A stretch of 64,000 nucleotides of DNA from contig CAKTDV010000012.1 of NCBI GenBank assembly GCA_934546745.1, positions 1 through 64,000 on the forward strand, written 5' to 3'. Numbering within the stretch: the stretch's first letter is position 1; each line of letters begins with the position of its first letter. Made by a program: the position numbers and the translations under genes. The notes beneath the pieces were generated by a model. It was not told the origin of the DNA and did not search any database. It saw only the letters and a list, made by a program, of their open reading frames with translations. This stretch comes from an uncultured Desulfovibrio sp. GTDB taxonomy: Bacteria > Desulfobacterota > Desulfovibrionia > Desulfovibrionales > Desulfovibrionaceae. Below, piece by piece: positions 43,401-51,629 of this stretch.

Positions 43401-43514
43401 CGGCTGTTCTTGGGGCGCGGCCGCGGAAAGAGGCACCACGAAAAGCAGGGGGAGCGCAAGGACGAGGATCGCACGGAAAATGACAGGAACAACGGGAACA
43501 AGGGGTTTCGGCAT
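40474..43514 (-). pseudogene. SBP-GGDEF-EAL cyclic-di-GMP phosphodiesterase, frameshifted
   Basis: The intact protein would have about 1010 residues. It would comprise a signal peptide, two periplasmic SBP_bac_3-type domains (about 60-290 and 310-500), a membrane helix (about 535-555), a degenerate GGDEF domain (HATAGKFLVLW in place of the active site) and an EAL domain. The EAL domain shows YGAEALIRW, ITESMALQDEAQF and DDFGKGY, then after a one-base loss near 40836-40848 continues in another frame as MDVIKIDKAFLDN, VCEGVEN and GQGYFISKPMPLDEF. The upstream frame (from 43514) ends at 40701 and the rest lies at 40474-40812. All downstream motifs are conserved, so the break is recent or a sequencing error. 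Confidence 0.88.
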
Positions 43515-43760
43515 CTGTGTCTGCTCCGGGAGCCCTCTCTTTTGGAATGCGGAAACGCGACGGGCCGTCCATCATCATAGAAAAATTCTCTCTCTTCTGG
43601 CAAGGGGCGGCCGGGCGAAAAGCGTCTGGGCACGGCTTGCCTTTCCTCGCGCATGGGCGCACAATTCCCCAACCCGCGCGCGGCCCCCGATCCCAAAAGG
43701 AAATGCGATCCCCCCAAGCCCGCACGGGCGCGGTATGCCATCTGAACAAGGAGCGAAGCC

Positions 43761-44210
43761 ATGCCCCGGAGCGGCCGTGTGACCGTGACAAAAATCTACG
43801 AATTTGCCTATGCCCACCGCCTGCCTTCCTATCAGGGGAGCTGCGCGCGCCTGCACGGGCATACTGGCAGGCTGGAGGTGGAGGTCAGCGGCGGCGATGC
43901 GGGGGGAACGCCCTATCCCGGCATCGTGGTGGACTTCCACGATCTGAAGCGGGTCATGGCTGCCATCGTTGCGGATCTGGATCACGCCTTTCTCAACGAC
44001 GTGATCAACGACGCGCGCCATGCGGACTGGGCGGCGCGCCATCTGCCCGCCGTCCGCGATGAGGAGGGGCGCGCCGTCTATGCGCCCACATCGGAAAACA
44101 TGGTGCTGTGGGTGGCGCACAGGCTGGAGACGGTCTGCCCCGATCTGCGCGTCGTCCGCATCCGGTGGTGGGAGTCGCCCTCCTCCTACGCCGAATGGAG
44201 GGCGTCTTGA
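43761..44210 (+). CDS. queD: 6-carboxy-tetrahydropterin synthase QueD
   Basis: QueD converts dihydroneopterin triphosphate to 6-carboxytetrahydropterin, the second queuosine step. The 149 residues show YEFAYAHRLPSYQGSCARLHGHTGRLEVEV, presented here as overlapping motifs: zinc ligands in AHRL and HGH, and catalytic Cys in SCARLHGH. VVDFHDLKRVMA, DLDHAFLNDV and PTSENMVLWVAHRLE follow. The start has AAGGAG. queE starts at its stop codon. Confidence 0.95.
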   Translation: MPRSGRVTVTKIYEFAYAHRLPSYQGSCARLHGHTGRLEVEVSGGDAGGTPYPGIVVDFHDLKRVMAAIVADLDHAFLNDVINDARHADWAARHLPAVRDEEGRAVYAPTSENMVLWVAHRLETVCPDLRVVRIRWWESPSSYAEWRAS

Positions 44211-44986
44211 GCGCCCCGGCGGACGCCGCGATCCTGCGGGTCACGTCGCTCTTTCTCAGTATCGACGGCGAGGTCAACGCCCTCGGACAGGGGACGCCCT
44301 CCTTCTTCATCCGCCTGGCGGGCTGCAACCTGCGCTGCTGGCGGGCCTTTGGCGGCTGCGATACCGTCTCTTCCTTCGGGCCGGGAACGCCCATGACGGT
44401 GGAGACGCTGCTGGCCCGCGTGGATGCCTCCGGCTGCCCCAAGGTCACGCTGACAGGTGGTGAACCGCTGCTGCAGCGCGGCCCGGCGCTGGCGGCCCTG
44501 CTGCGGGGCCTGCACGATCGCGGCGTGTTGGTTTCCATGGAAACCAACGGCAGCATCGCCCCGGACTTTGACGGGCGGGAACATGTGGGCAGCCTCGTCT
44601 ATGACTACAAGTGCCCCTCCACCGGCTGCACGGCCGCCATGCGCCCCTTTGCCGCCCTGTTCGGATCCCTGGGAGAGGCGGATTTCCTCAAGTTTGTGCT
44701 TCGCGACGGCGCGGATTACGCCTTTGCCCGCGATCGCGTCCTTGAGACGCGGCGGCTGCGGGAAGCGCGCGGCAACCGGGGCCCCACGCTGGCCTTTTCT
44801 CCCCTGATGCCAGCCCGGACGCCGGGCATGACGCCTCCCCCCGGCAAGGGTCCCGAGGACGGCCCCGATGACGTTCTTGACGCGGCCTCGCTGGTGGCGC
44901 GCGTGCTGGAGGATCGCCTTTTCGAGGTGCGCATCAACGTGCAGCTCCACAAATACATCTGGCCCGACGCCACGACGGAAGTCTAG
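44207..44986 (+). CDS. queE: 7-carboxy-7-deazaguanine synthase QueE with atypical Cys spacing
   Basis: A radical SAM enzyme for the third queuosine step, about 259 residues. TTG 44207 overlaps the queD stop and has GGAGGG at good distance. ATG 44195 is the alternative. SIDGEVNALGQGTPSFFIRL, TLTGGEPLLQRG and SMETNGS are typical. The cluster motif reads CNLRCWRAFGGCDT, which is C-x3-C-x6-C instead of the usual C-x3-C-x2-C. Four residues are inserted before the last Cys, although CDT itself is conserved. The end matches the family (VRINVQLHKYIW). Confidence 0.92.
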   Translation: MSAPADAAILRVTSLFLSIDGEVNALGQGTPSFFIRLAGCNLRCWRAFGGCDTVSSFGPGTPMTVETLLARVDASGCPKVTLTGGEPLLQRGPALAALLRGLHDRGVLVSMETNGSIAPDFDGREHVGSLVYDYKCPSTGCTAAMRPFAALFGSLGEADFLKFVLRDGADYAFARDRVLETRRLREARGNRGPTLAFSPLMPARTPGMTPPPGKGPEDGPDDVLDAASLVARVLEDRLFEVRINVQLHKYIWPDATTEV

Positions 44987-45020
44987 CGCGGGCGTCCACC
45001 GGCACATTAAGGACTTTTGC

Positions 45021-45857
45021 ATGAAACTGCTGCACACAGGGGCCTTTGCCAAACTCTGCGGCGTGCGGAAAGGGACGCTTCTCTTTTACGACAAAGAAGG
45101 GGTGCTGCGCCCCAAATACATCTCCGGAAACGGTTATCGCCGCTATGGCATGGATCAGTATTATGAATTCGCGCTTCTTTCCCTGCTGAAAGATACCGGA
45201 GGTTCCCTGAAAGAGATAAAGAGACATCTTCATCATATGGACGGGGAAGAATTTCTTGCGTTTCTTGAAGAGAAACAGGCCTCCGTAAAGGAAGAGCTTG
45301 CGGCGCTGCAACAGAGGAAGGACCTTCTGCGGGATATGACAACCTGCCTGCGCGCCTCTCTGGCCTTTGCCTACGACAGCCTGACGCTGGAAAACCACGC
45401 CGAGGAGCGCCTTGAAATCATACCGACGGGAGCCGGTGGTTCCGCACTTCAGGACGAGGCGCTCCAGCAGTTCATCGACGCCAACGAAAGCCTCCGGCAG
45501 CGGGAGGAACAGCCGCGCTACCCCTTGGGCTCCATCGCGCTCCTTGAGGACATACGGCAAGGCCGGTATCGCGATCAGTCCTATTTTTGCAAGGCGGGGA
45601 AAAAGACGCCCCTTTCGGCCGTCCATGTCAAAGAGGCGGGCCTCTATGCCGTCATGGGTCATAAGGGAACAGACGAGAGTCATGAGAAGGCGCTGGCAGA
45701 CATGCTGGGGTGTCTGGAAACGTCGGGGATGACGCTCACAGGCGAAAACATCTATATCTATGATATGCTGTCCTGCGTCATGGAGGAAGGCGTCGGCAGT
45801 ATCACATATGCGCAAAAATACTGTATTGGCGTCCAGAAAGAGAGCGGTTCACGCTGA
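45021..45857 (+). CDS. MerR-family regulator with GyrI-like effector domain
   Basis: A 278-residue regulator. The winged helix (about 1-70) has MKLLHTGAFAKLCGVRKGTL, LFYDKEGVLRPKYISGNGYR and RYGMDQYYEF. A coiled coil follows (about 75-115), then a GyrI-like multidrug-binding domain to the C-terminus, as in BmrR/TipA. It stands next to a small gene and an RND pump operon. Both of those have promoters with the 19-bp spacer and shared dyad expected for MerR activation. Local activation of the pump by bound compounds is the inferred role. No such site precedes its own gene. Confidence 0.92.
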   Translation: MKLLHTGAFAKLCGVRKGTLLFYDKEGVLRPKYISGNGYRRYGMDQYYEFALLSLLKDTGGSLKEIKRHLHHMDGEEFLAFLEEKQASVKEELAALQQRKDLLRDMTTCLRASLAFAYDSLTLENHAEERLEIIPTGAGGSALQDEALQQFIDANESLRQREEQPRYPLGSIALLEDIRQGRYRDQSYFCKAGKKTPLSAVHVKEAGLYAVMGHKGTDESHEKALADMLGCLETSGMTLTGENIYIYDMLSCVMEEGVGSITYAQKYCIGVQKESGSR

Positions 45858-45874
45858 AAACGCGAACCGCTCCC

Positions 45875-45901
45875 AAAAAGCCGGGCGGAGGGCTGCCCGG
45901 C
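45875..45901 (-). terminator. Terminator of the small coiled-coil gene
   Basis: On the minus strand GCCGGGC-agccctcc-GCCCGGC is followed by TTTTT, 24 bp after the stop. The overlapping region just left (GAGCGGTTC/GAACCGCTC, 45842-45873) could serve the convergent MerR gene. Confidence 0.8.
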
Positions 45902-45925
45902 CCCGGTGTGGCCAGAAGGAAAAAA

Positions 45926-46360
45926 TCAGGCCGAGTACATCTGTGATTTCAGTTTTGCCTCTTCTTTTTCCAACTGACCAACTTTGGATTTAAGCTTTTG
46001 CAGTTCCGCCTGTCTGGAGGGATCGGTCTCCGCCTGCCGTGCCAGGCTGTCCAGTTGCGCCTGCTTCTGCGTTATCTCCGATTTTTTCAGCTGCAATTCT
46101 TTCTTGAGGGCGTCAGTGGAGACCGCCGCGCCGCTTTCGTCACCGTCTCCGGGCGCGGTGTCCGCATCGCCCCCCTCATCTTGTGACCGCATGGTCAGAG
46201 TGGCGGCTTTTTCCTTTCCCTCCTCGGAAATGTTGACTGTGTCTTCCTGCGCGGCGGGAGAAGCGGGCTGTTTTTCTCTGGCCGGCGCTTCCTCACCCAG
46301 TTTTTTCCGCGCGATTTCCGTTGCCGCGGCATTGCCGCCATCAAGAGCGCTAATATTCAT
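45926..46360 (-). CDS. Small acidic coiled-coil protein, probable MerR-regulon member
   Basis: A 144-residue soluble protein with no signal peptide. The N-terminal half is disordered, with TVNISEEGKEKAA around 41-53. Residues about 84-140 form a continuous coiled coil (ALKKELQLKKSEITQKQAQL and LQKLKSKVGQLEKEEAKLKS). No family is recognised. It has its own promoter with a 19-bp spacer and palindrome matching that of the RND operon, plus ribosome-binding site AAAGGA and a terminator. It appears to be a separately transcribed partner of the pump. Confidence 0.8.
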   Translation of the reverse strand: MNISALDGGNAAATEIARKKLGEEAPAREKQPASPAAQEDTVNISEEGKEKAATLTMRSQDEGGDADTAPGDGDESGAAVSTDALKKELQLKKSEITQKQAQLDSLARQAETDPSRQAELQKLKSKVGQLEKEEAKLKSQMYSA

Positions 46361-46448
46361 AAAACAATCCTTTTTTGTTTCCGTGCGCGGCGGCCTTTCC
46401 CCTCAAGCCTGAAGCGCGCCGCCACGCGGTGTGTGCGCTTCAGTCACA

Positions 46449-46479
46449 AACGTAAACTGTGCAGCAACTGCACGGTCAA
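46449..46479 (-). promoter_or_regulatory. MerR-type promoter/operator of the small coiled-coil gene
   Basis: On the minus strand there is TTGACC (46474-46479), a 19-bp spacer and TACGTT (46449-46454). The spacer contains a perfect palindrome GTGCAG-ttg-CTGCAC. It matches the RND promoter at 50873-50903 in the core TTGACC-RTRCAG-YTR-CTRCAC, with only transitions differing. Confidence 0.72.
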
Positions 46480-46498
46480 GAAAAAAGATCGCGGCGCA

Positions 46499-49400
46499 TC
46501 AGAAGGGCTTTTTTTTCATTCGTCGGGAAAAGAGGCGCGCCGTCAGCACAAAAAACAGCGGCGCAACGTAGACGCCAAGACCTGTGGCGCTGATCATGCC
46601 CGCCATGACGGCCGTTCCCAGCGCCTGTTGCGCGCCGGAGCCTGGCCCTGTGCTGACGGCAAGGGGCATGACGCCAAGAATGAGACACAGCGATGTCATA
46701 ACAATGGGCCGCAGGCGGATCCGCGCCGCCTCCACCGCGGCAGACACCGCGTCACTCCCGCGCTCATGCAGCGCTTTGGCGAACTCCACGATGAGGATGG
46801 CGTTTTTTGCGCTCAGGCCGATAATGGTCAGAATCGCTATCTGAAAATAGAGATCATTGTGCATCCCCCGCAGCGAGACGCCTGCCAGCGCCCCAATAAG
46901 CCCGGCTGGCGCGACAAGAAGCACCGCCAACGGCACCGTCCAGCTCTCATAGAGCGCCGCGAGACAAAGAAAGACAACAACGACGGACAGGGCATACAGG
47001 AAGGGAGCCTGCCGGGAAGCGGCCTGTTCCTGATAGGAGAGCCCTGTCCAGGCGGTGTCAAAACCGGGTGGCAGGCCGGAGGCGCACCGTTCCATAGCGC
47101 GCATGGCCTGCCCTGAGCTGGCGCCGGGCGCGGCGTCGCCCTCGATGCTGACGGAGGGAAGCCCCTGATGGCGCGTCAGGCTGGGCGAGGCCAGAACGGA
47201 TTTGGCCGTGACAATGCCGGAGAGCGGAACCATCTCGCCGCTGGTGTTCCTGAGAGCGTACTTTCGCATATCGCCTATGCCTGTGCGGAAGACGGAATCA
47301 GCTTGAAAATAGACCTTTTTAATCCTGCCTCTGTCGGAAAAATCGTTGACGTACTCACCGGCCCAGTAGGCGGCGACGGCGGCGTTGATGTCTCCCCTGT
47401 TCAGCTGGCACGCGCCCGCCCGGGCCGTATCTATGGACAGATCGTACTGTTCCGCGTCCTCCATCCCGGCATGGCGGGCGAAGGCAATGGCGGGGGCCGC
47501 CTCCGTCGCCCGCAGTAGCAGATCTCTGGCCGCGAAGAGCGCCGCATGCCCCTTGCCCGCCCGATCCATCAGACGCATCTCAAAACCGGAGGATGTGCCC
47601 AGTTCCATCATGGCGGGCGGCGCCATGACAACGACTTCCGCGCCGGGGATGGCGGCAAAGCGGGCGGCGGCGCGCTCCATGACATCAAACGGACTTTGCC
47701 CTTTGCCCCGTTCGCTCCAGTCCCGGAACAGGGGCAGCACCATGGCCATGTTCTCTCCCGTACCGCTGAAGCCCCAACCGGTGACGGAGAGAACGCTTTT
47801 AACGGCGGCTTTCTCAACCGTCCGGAAATAGGTGTCAATATCGTCGACGATTTGCTTTGTCCGTTCCAGCGTCGCCCCCGGAGGCAGCTGCACGTCCACA
47901 TAGAGGGTTCCCAAATCCTCGTCGGGGAGAAAGGAGGAAGGCAAACACAAGAAGAGAAGACCGCCCGCCCCGGAAAGCAGCGCAAAGGCGGCTCCCCAGA
48001 GAAGAGGTTTTTGCAGAACGCCCCTGAGATGGGCGGCATAGCGCCGCGTCAGGGCGTCAAAGCCCCGGTTGCATACGCCAAAAAAACCTTCCGTGGCGGC
48101 ATGGCGCGCTAAGCGCGGCAAGGAGGCGCAGAGAACCGGCGTCAGGACGACAGCCACAAGGGTGGACAGGGTCATTGCCGAGACGATCGTCATGGAAAAC
48201 TGTCTGAAAATAGCCCCTGTGGAACCGGACATAAACGCCATGGGGATGAAGACGGCGGCAATGACGGCGGCGACGCCAAGAAGCGCGCCCGTTATCTGAC
48301 GCATGGATTTCAGGGCGGCGTCCCTAGGGGAAAGCCCCTCCTCCCGCATGAGACGTTCCACATTTTCCACCACGATGATGGCGTCGTCCACCAGCAGCCC
48401 TATGGCCAGCACCATGCCGAAGAGCGTCAGCGTATTGATGGAAAAACCCGCCGCGTCCAGCAGGGCCAGAACACCGAGCAGCACGACGGGCACGGTAATG
48501 GCCGGAATGATCGTCGTCCGCAGGCGTTGCAGGAAAAGAAACATGACGGCCACCACAAGCGCGATGGCCTCGCCCAAAGTTCTGGCCACGGATGCGATGG
48601 ACTCTTCCACAATGGGCGCGCGGTCTTCGGCAAAGGCATAGGTAAGCCCGGGCGGGAAAAAGCGGGCAAGGGATTCCAGTTCCGTCTTGATAAGCCGTGT
48701 GGTTTCAAGGACATTGGCCCCCGACGCCAGCTTGAAGGCCATGGCGGTTCCCGGATGTCCGTCGAACCAGGTGCCCCCCATGAATTCTTCCTCGTTCAGC
48801 TCGATGCGGGCCACGTCCTTCAGGAAGAGCGCGGAACCGTCCTCCCTGACCCGCAGCGGGATATTCTCAAAATCCCCGACGGATTCCAGCAGGGAAGAGG
48901 CGTTGACGGTAATGCTGACTTCCTGGCCGGGAAGCGCTGGCGCGGCCCCTGTCCGCCCTCCGGCCACCTGGGCGTTCTGCGCCCGGACAGCGGCAAGGAC
49001 ATCCTGTGGATTAAGCCCGTATTGCCACATCTTCTCAGGATTGCACCAGATGCGCAGGGCATTCTGAGAGCCGTACAACGTTACGGAGCCAACGCCCCGC
49101 AGCCTGCCAAGAGGATCCATCAGGGAACTTGCCACATAGTCGCTGATCTCATTGCCGCGCAGGGTGTCGCTGGCGTCGTAAAAAGCCACCGTCATGAACG
49201 CGTTCTCCACCGCCTTGGAAACCTGAACGCCCTGCCGTTGCACGATGTCCGGCAGGTACGGCAGGGCCTGTTGCAGCAGGTTCTGAACCCGCACCTGCGC
49301 TATATCAATATCCGTTCCGGCCATGAACGTAAGAACGATTTCCGCGTTACCGGACGAGCTGCTGGTCGCGTCCATATACAGAAGATTTTCCAAGCCTTTT

Positions 49401-49606
49401 ATCCGCTGTTCGATAATCTGTGTGACGCCGCGATCGACAATGCCAGCGGAGGCGCCCGGATAGTGCGCGGCAACGCTCAGCTGCGGCAGGGAGATATCGG
49501 GATAGTGCTCGACGGGAAGCCGCGTCAGGGCAAGAAGGCCCGCAAGCATGACACAGATGGCGAGAACCCAGGCAAACACCGGGCGCTGGATGAAAAACGC
49601 CGCCAT
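46499..49606 (-). CDS. RND-family efflux pump inner-membrane protein (HAE1/AcrB-like)
   Basis: A 1035-residue proton-driven multidrug exporter. It starts MAAFFIQRPVFAWVLAICVM. Two repeats of a large periplasmic loop plus six helices are visible. The TM4 proton-relay Asp pair lies in GLLVDDAIIVVENVERLMRE, and the TM10-type Lys in GLSAKNAILIVEFAKALHE. Periplasmic porter motifs such as LPSSFLPDEDLGTLYVDVQL are present. It is preceded by its adaptor gene (3-bp gap). No outer-membrane channel gene adjoins it. Confidence 0.96.
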   Translation of the reverse strand: MAAFFIQRPVFAWVLAICVMLAGLLALTRLPVEHYPDISLPQLSVAAHYPGASAGIVDRGVTQIIEQRIKGLENLLYMDATSSSSGNAEIVLTFMAGTDIDIAQVRVQNLLQQALPYLPDIVQRQGVQVSKAVENAFMTVAFYDASDTLRGNEISDYVASSLMDPLGRLRGVGSVTLYGSQNALRIWCNPEKMWQYGLNPQDVLAAVRAQNAQVAGGRTGAAPALPGQEVSITVNASSLLESVGDFENIPLRVREDGSALFLKDVARIELNEEEFMGGTWFDGHPGTAMAFKLASGANVLETTRLIKTELESLARFFPPGLTYAFAEDRAPIVEESIASVARTLGEAIALVVAVMFLFLQRLRTTIIPAITVPVVLLGVLALLDAAGFSINTLTLFGMVLAIGLLVDDAIIVVENVERLMREEGLSPRDAALKSMRQITGALLGVAAVIAAVFIPMAFMSGSTGAIFRQFSMTIVSAMTLSTLVAVVLTPVLCASLPRLARHAATEGFFGVCNRGFDALTRRYAAHLRGVLQKPLLWGAAFALLSGAGGLLFLCLPSSFLPDEDLGTLYVDVQLPPGATLERTKQIVDDIDTYFRTVEKAAVKSVLSVTGWGFSGTGENMAMVLPLFRDWSERGKGQSPFDVMERAAARFAAIPGAEVVVMAPPAMMELGTSSGFEMRLMDRAGKGHAALFAARDLLLRATEAAPAIAFARHAGMEDAEQYDLSIDTARAGACQLNRGDINAAVAAYWAGEYVNDFSDRGRIKKVYFQADSVFRTGIGDMRKYALRNTSGEMVPLSGIVTAKSVLASPSLTRHQGLPSVSIEGDAAPGASSGQAMRAMERCASGLPPGFDTAWTGLSYQEQAASRQAPFLYALSVVVVFLCLAALYESWTVPLAVLLVAPAGLIGALAGVSLRGMHNDLYFQIAILTIIGLSAKNAILIVEFAKALHERGSDAVSAAVEAARIRLRPIVMTSLCLILGVMPLAVSTGPGSGAQQALGTAVMAGMISATGLGVYVAPLFFVLTARLFSRRMKKKPF

Positions 49607-49609
49607 GCG

Positions 49610-50818
49610 CTACTTCCTCCCCTCTTCGGAAGACAGGGGCGCGCCTGTGACCAGCGTGCCCGGCCTGGCCTTTTGCAAGCCCTCCACGACCAGCAGATCG
49701 CCTTCTTTCAGACCGTCCCGCAGCAGCCAGCGGTTGCCAACAGCCCGATCAAGCGTCACGTCCCGGCGCAGCACCCGAAACGCGCCGCCGTCCCCCTCCC
49801 GCCGCAACAACAAAACGGAGTGCCCTCCGTCGGCGTTTGCCATGACACTGCGCTGGGGAAGGAGCAACGCCGTCTCGACGCTTACTTCCTCAAGGAGCGC
49901 CGTCACATACATGCCTGGCAACAGGAGTCCGTCAGGGTTGTCGATCACGGCGCGCAGCCGTACCGTCCCTGTGCTCTGCTCCACAACGCCTTCCGAAAAC
50001 AGGACTTCTCCCCGTATCCAGCGGGGGAAATTCTCTTCGCCGCCCCTCTGGATGAGGGGGACGTAGGGAGAACCGTCCTCAAGCCGGAGACGCACGGTAT
50101 TCCCGCCGGGAGGGTAGCCGTGCCAGGCTCTGGCGCGGCGAAGGCGGAGGATCTCCGCGCTGGATTGCGTCATATCGATATGAACGCGGTCGGTTTGCCG
50201 GATGACGGCGAGCGCGCCAGTCTGATTTGCCGTGACCAGCGCCCCGACGGTGACGGCCGACGCGCCAATGCGCCCCGCCACGGGCGCCTGTATTTCCGTA
50301 TAGGAAAGGTTGATGGCGGCGGTTTTCAGATCCGCCCGCGCCCTGGCGGCGCGTGCGCGGGCCTGCCTGTGCTGGGAAACGGTGTTCTCCAGCTCCTGAC
50401 GGCTGACACCTTGCCCGACGAGGAGCCGCTGGCGTTTTTCCCGCAGGGCAAGGGCGGCAAGATGCGCGTCCGCCTCGGCCAGCGACGCTTTGGCGGCGGC
50501 ATGGGCTGCCTCATACGGGGCCGGATCAATACGGTACAACGTCTGCCCCTCGCGCACCGTCGATCCTTCCTCAAAAAGGCGTTCGGTAATGATGCCGTCT
50601 ATGCGCGGCCTGATTTCCGCCAGCACAGGCGAGGACACCCGGCCCGGCATGGTGCTGGTCAGCTCCAGCTTTTCCCGCATAAGCTCAAGATAGCGTACCT
50701 GTACCATCTCCATTTCCTCTTTCCCCTCCTCCGGCACATGGCAGCCCAAGAGGAAAAGAACGGGGAGGAAAACAGGAAGAAAAAGATTTTTTCGTAATTT
50801 TTCCATTGGTTGCCGCAT
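49610..50818 (-). CDS. RND efflux periplasmic adaptor (membrane fusion lipoprotein)
   Basis: A 402-residue adaptor. It starts MRQPMEKLRKNLFLPVFLPV with a lipobox LLGC at about residue 26, so it is anchored as a lipoprotein. Lipoyl-like half motifs (IDGIITERLFEEGSTVREGQ and IQAPVAGRIGASAVTVGALV) flank a helical hairpin. ATG 50818 has AAGGACA upstream, and ATG 50806 lacks one. The promoter 55 bp upstream has a MerR-type 19-bp spacer. It is first in the pump operon. Confidence 0.95.
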   Translation of the reverse strand: MRQPMEKLRKNLFLPVFLPVLFLLGCHVPEEGKEEMEMVQVRYLELMREKLELTSTMPGRVSSPVLAEIRPRIDGIITERLFEEGSTVREGQTLYRIDPAPYEAAHAAAKASLAEADAHLAALALREKRQRLLVGQGVSRQELENTVSQHRQARARAARARADLKTAAINLSYTEIQAPVAGRIGASAVTVGALVTANQTGALAVIRQTDRVHIDMTQSSAEILRLRRARAWHGYPPGGNTVRLRLEDGSPYVPLIQRGGEENFPRWIRGEVLFSEGVVEQSTGTVRLRAVIDNPDGLLLPGMYVTALLEEVSVETALLLPQRSVMANADGGHSVLLLRREGDGGAFRVLRRDVTLDRAVGNRWLLRDGLKEGDLLVVEGLQKARPGTLVTGAPLSSEEGRK

Positions 50819-50872
50819 GGCCTGTTGTCCTTTTGAGACAGGGATCGTTGCCCGCGTTGTGGCATATGCCGC

Positions 50873-50903
50873 AGAATACAGGGTGTAGTAGCTGTATGGT
50901 CAA
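50873..50903 (-). promoter_or_regulatory. MerR-type promoter/operator of the RND pump operon
   Basis: On the minus strand there is TTGACC (50898-50903), a 19-bp spacer and TATTCT (50873-50878). The spacer includes ATACAG-cta-CTACAC, matching GTGCAG-ttg-CTGCAC of the other site, and an overlapping perfect ATACAG...CTGTAT dyad (50876-50881 with 50892-50897). The -35 box overlaps the stop codon of the upstream hypothetical gene. Confidence 0.75.
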
Positions 50904-51505
50904 GAGGAAAACCGTTGGGAGAACAACGTGGAAACAGTCAGGGGCGGCCGGATGCCGCCGCGTTCTTTTCCCGGCATGAGGGTTCCGGCGTCCAGCCCCT
51001 CCCACGCCTCCTGGACGGTGAGCGTGTCTTTCGGGGAAGGAGGTTCCGGCGCGGGCGTGGGCGGGGCCATCTCCGAGGCAAGGGAGGCGTCCGGGGCGAT
51101 GGCGAGAGGGGCGCGGGAACCGCCAAGGGAGAGTTCCTGCGTCTCCGATCCCGCCCGTACCTGAAAGACAACGTCCCCCGCCGCGTTTTCCACAAGCTGC
51201 GCGGTGACGCCGCCGTCCGTACAGGCAAGCACTGTGCCTGTCTCCGGATTGTTGACAAAGGCGGCCATGATGGTGTCGCCCCGCCAGACCTCAAGAAGCA
51301 GGGTGTCGGGATTGACGCGGAAGGTCAGGGCGGAGGAGTCAAAGGCCACATCGGCGCGTTCCATGGTGGCCGAAAGGGTGACGGTGGCGGCGTCCGGGCC
51401 GATGACGACCGTCTGCGTGCCTGTGGAACCGTTGACAAGCGCCTCATTGGCATAGACGCCGATTTTGTCGCCGTCATTTCTGAGCGTGAAAACATTCTGG
51501 GGCAT
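50900..51505 (-). CDS. Hypothetical protein, beta-rich N-terminal domain
   Basis: A 201-residue protein starting MPQNVFTLRNDGDKIGVYAN with a GGAGA site. Residues about 1-125 alternate short hydrophobic strands (TQTVVIGPDAATVTLSATME), as in a beta-sandwich or beta-helix unit. Residues about 130-165 are Pro/Ala-rich. No signal peptide is present. Its TGA stop lies within the -35 box of the pump promoter. No family is recognised. Confidence 0.7.
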   Translation of the reverse strand: MPQNVFTLRNDGDKIGVYANEALVNGSTGTQTVVIGPDAATVTLSATMERADVAFDSSALTFRVNPDTLLLEVWRGDTIMAAFVNNPETGTVLACTDGGVTAQLVENAAGDVVFQVRAGSETQELSLGGSRAPLAIAPDASLASEMAPPTPAPEPPSPKDTLTVQEAWEGLDAGTLMPGKERGGIRPPLTVSTLFSQRFSS

Positions 51506-51629
51506 ACGCTGTCTCCATCAGAAATCGCGAAGCGTCTTTTCCGTTTCGGAATGCCTTTTCCACCTGTCCGCCAACACAGCGGGAGGGGCGGCGTCGGCTC
51601 CGGGAAGAGAATGGCCCGGCAAGGGGGCC

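Noticed and set aside
43515..43760. Possible fourth copy of the lepB/selD promoter module upstream of queD
   Set aside because: Only GC-rich composition and a GCCCGCACGGGCGCG stretch agree. No -35/hairpin order is shared.
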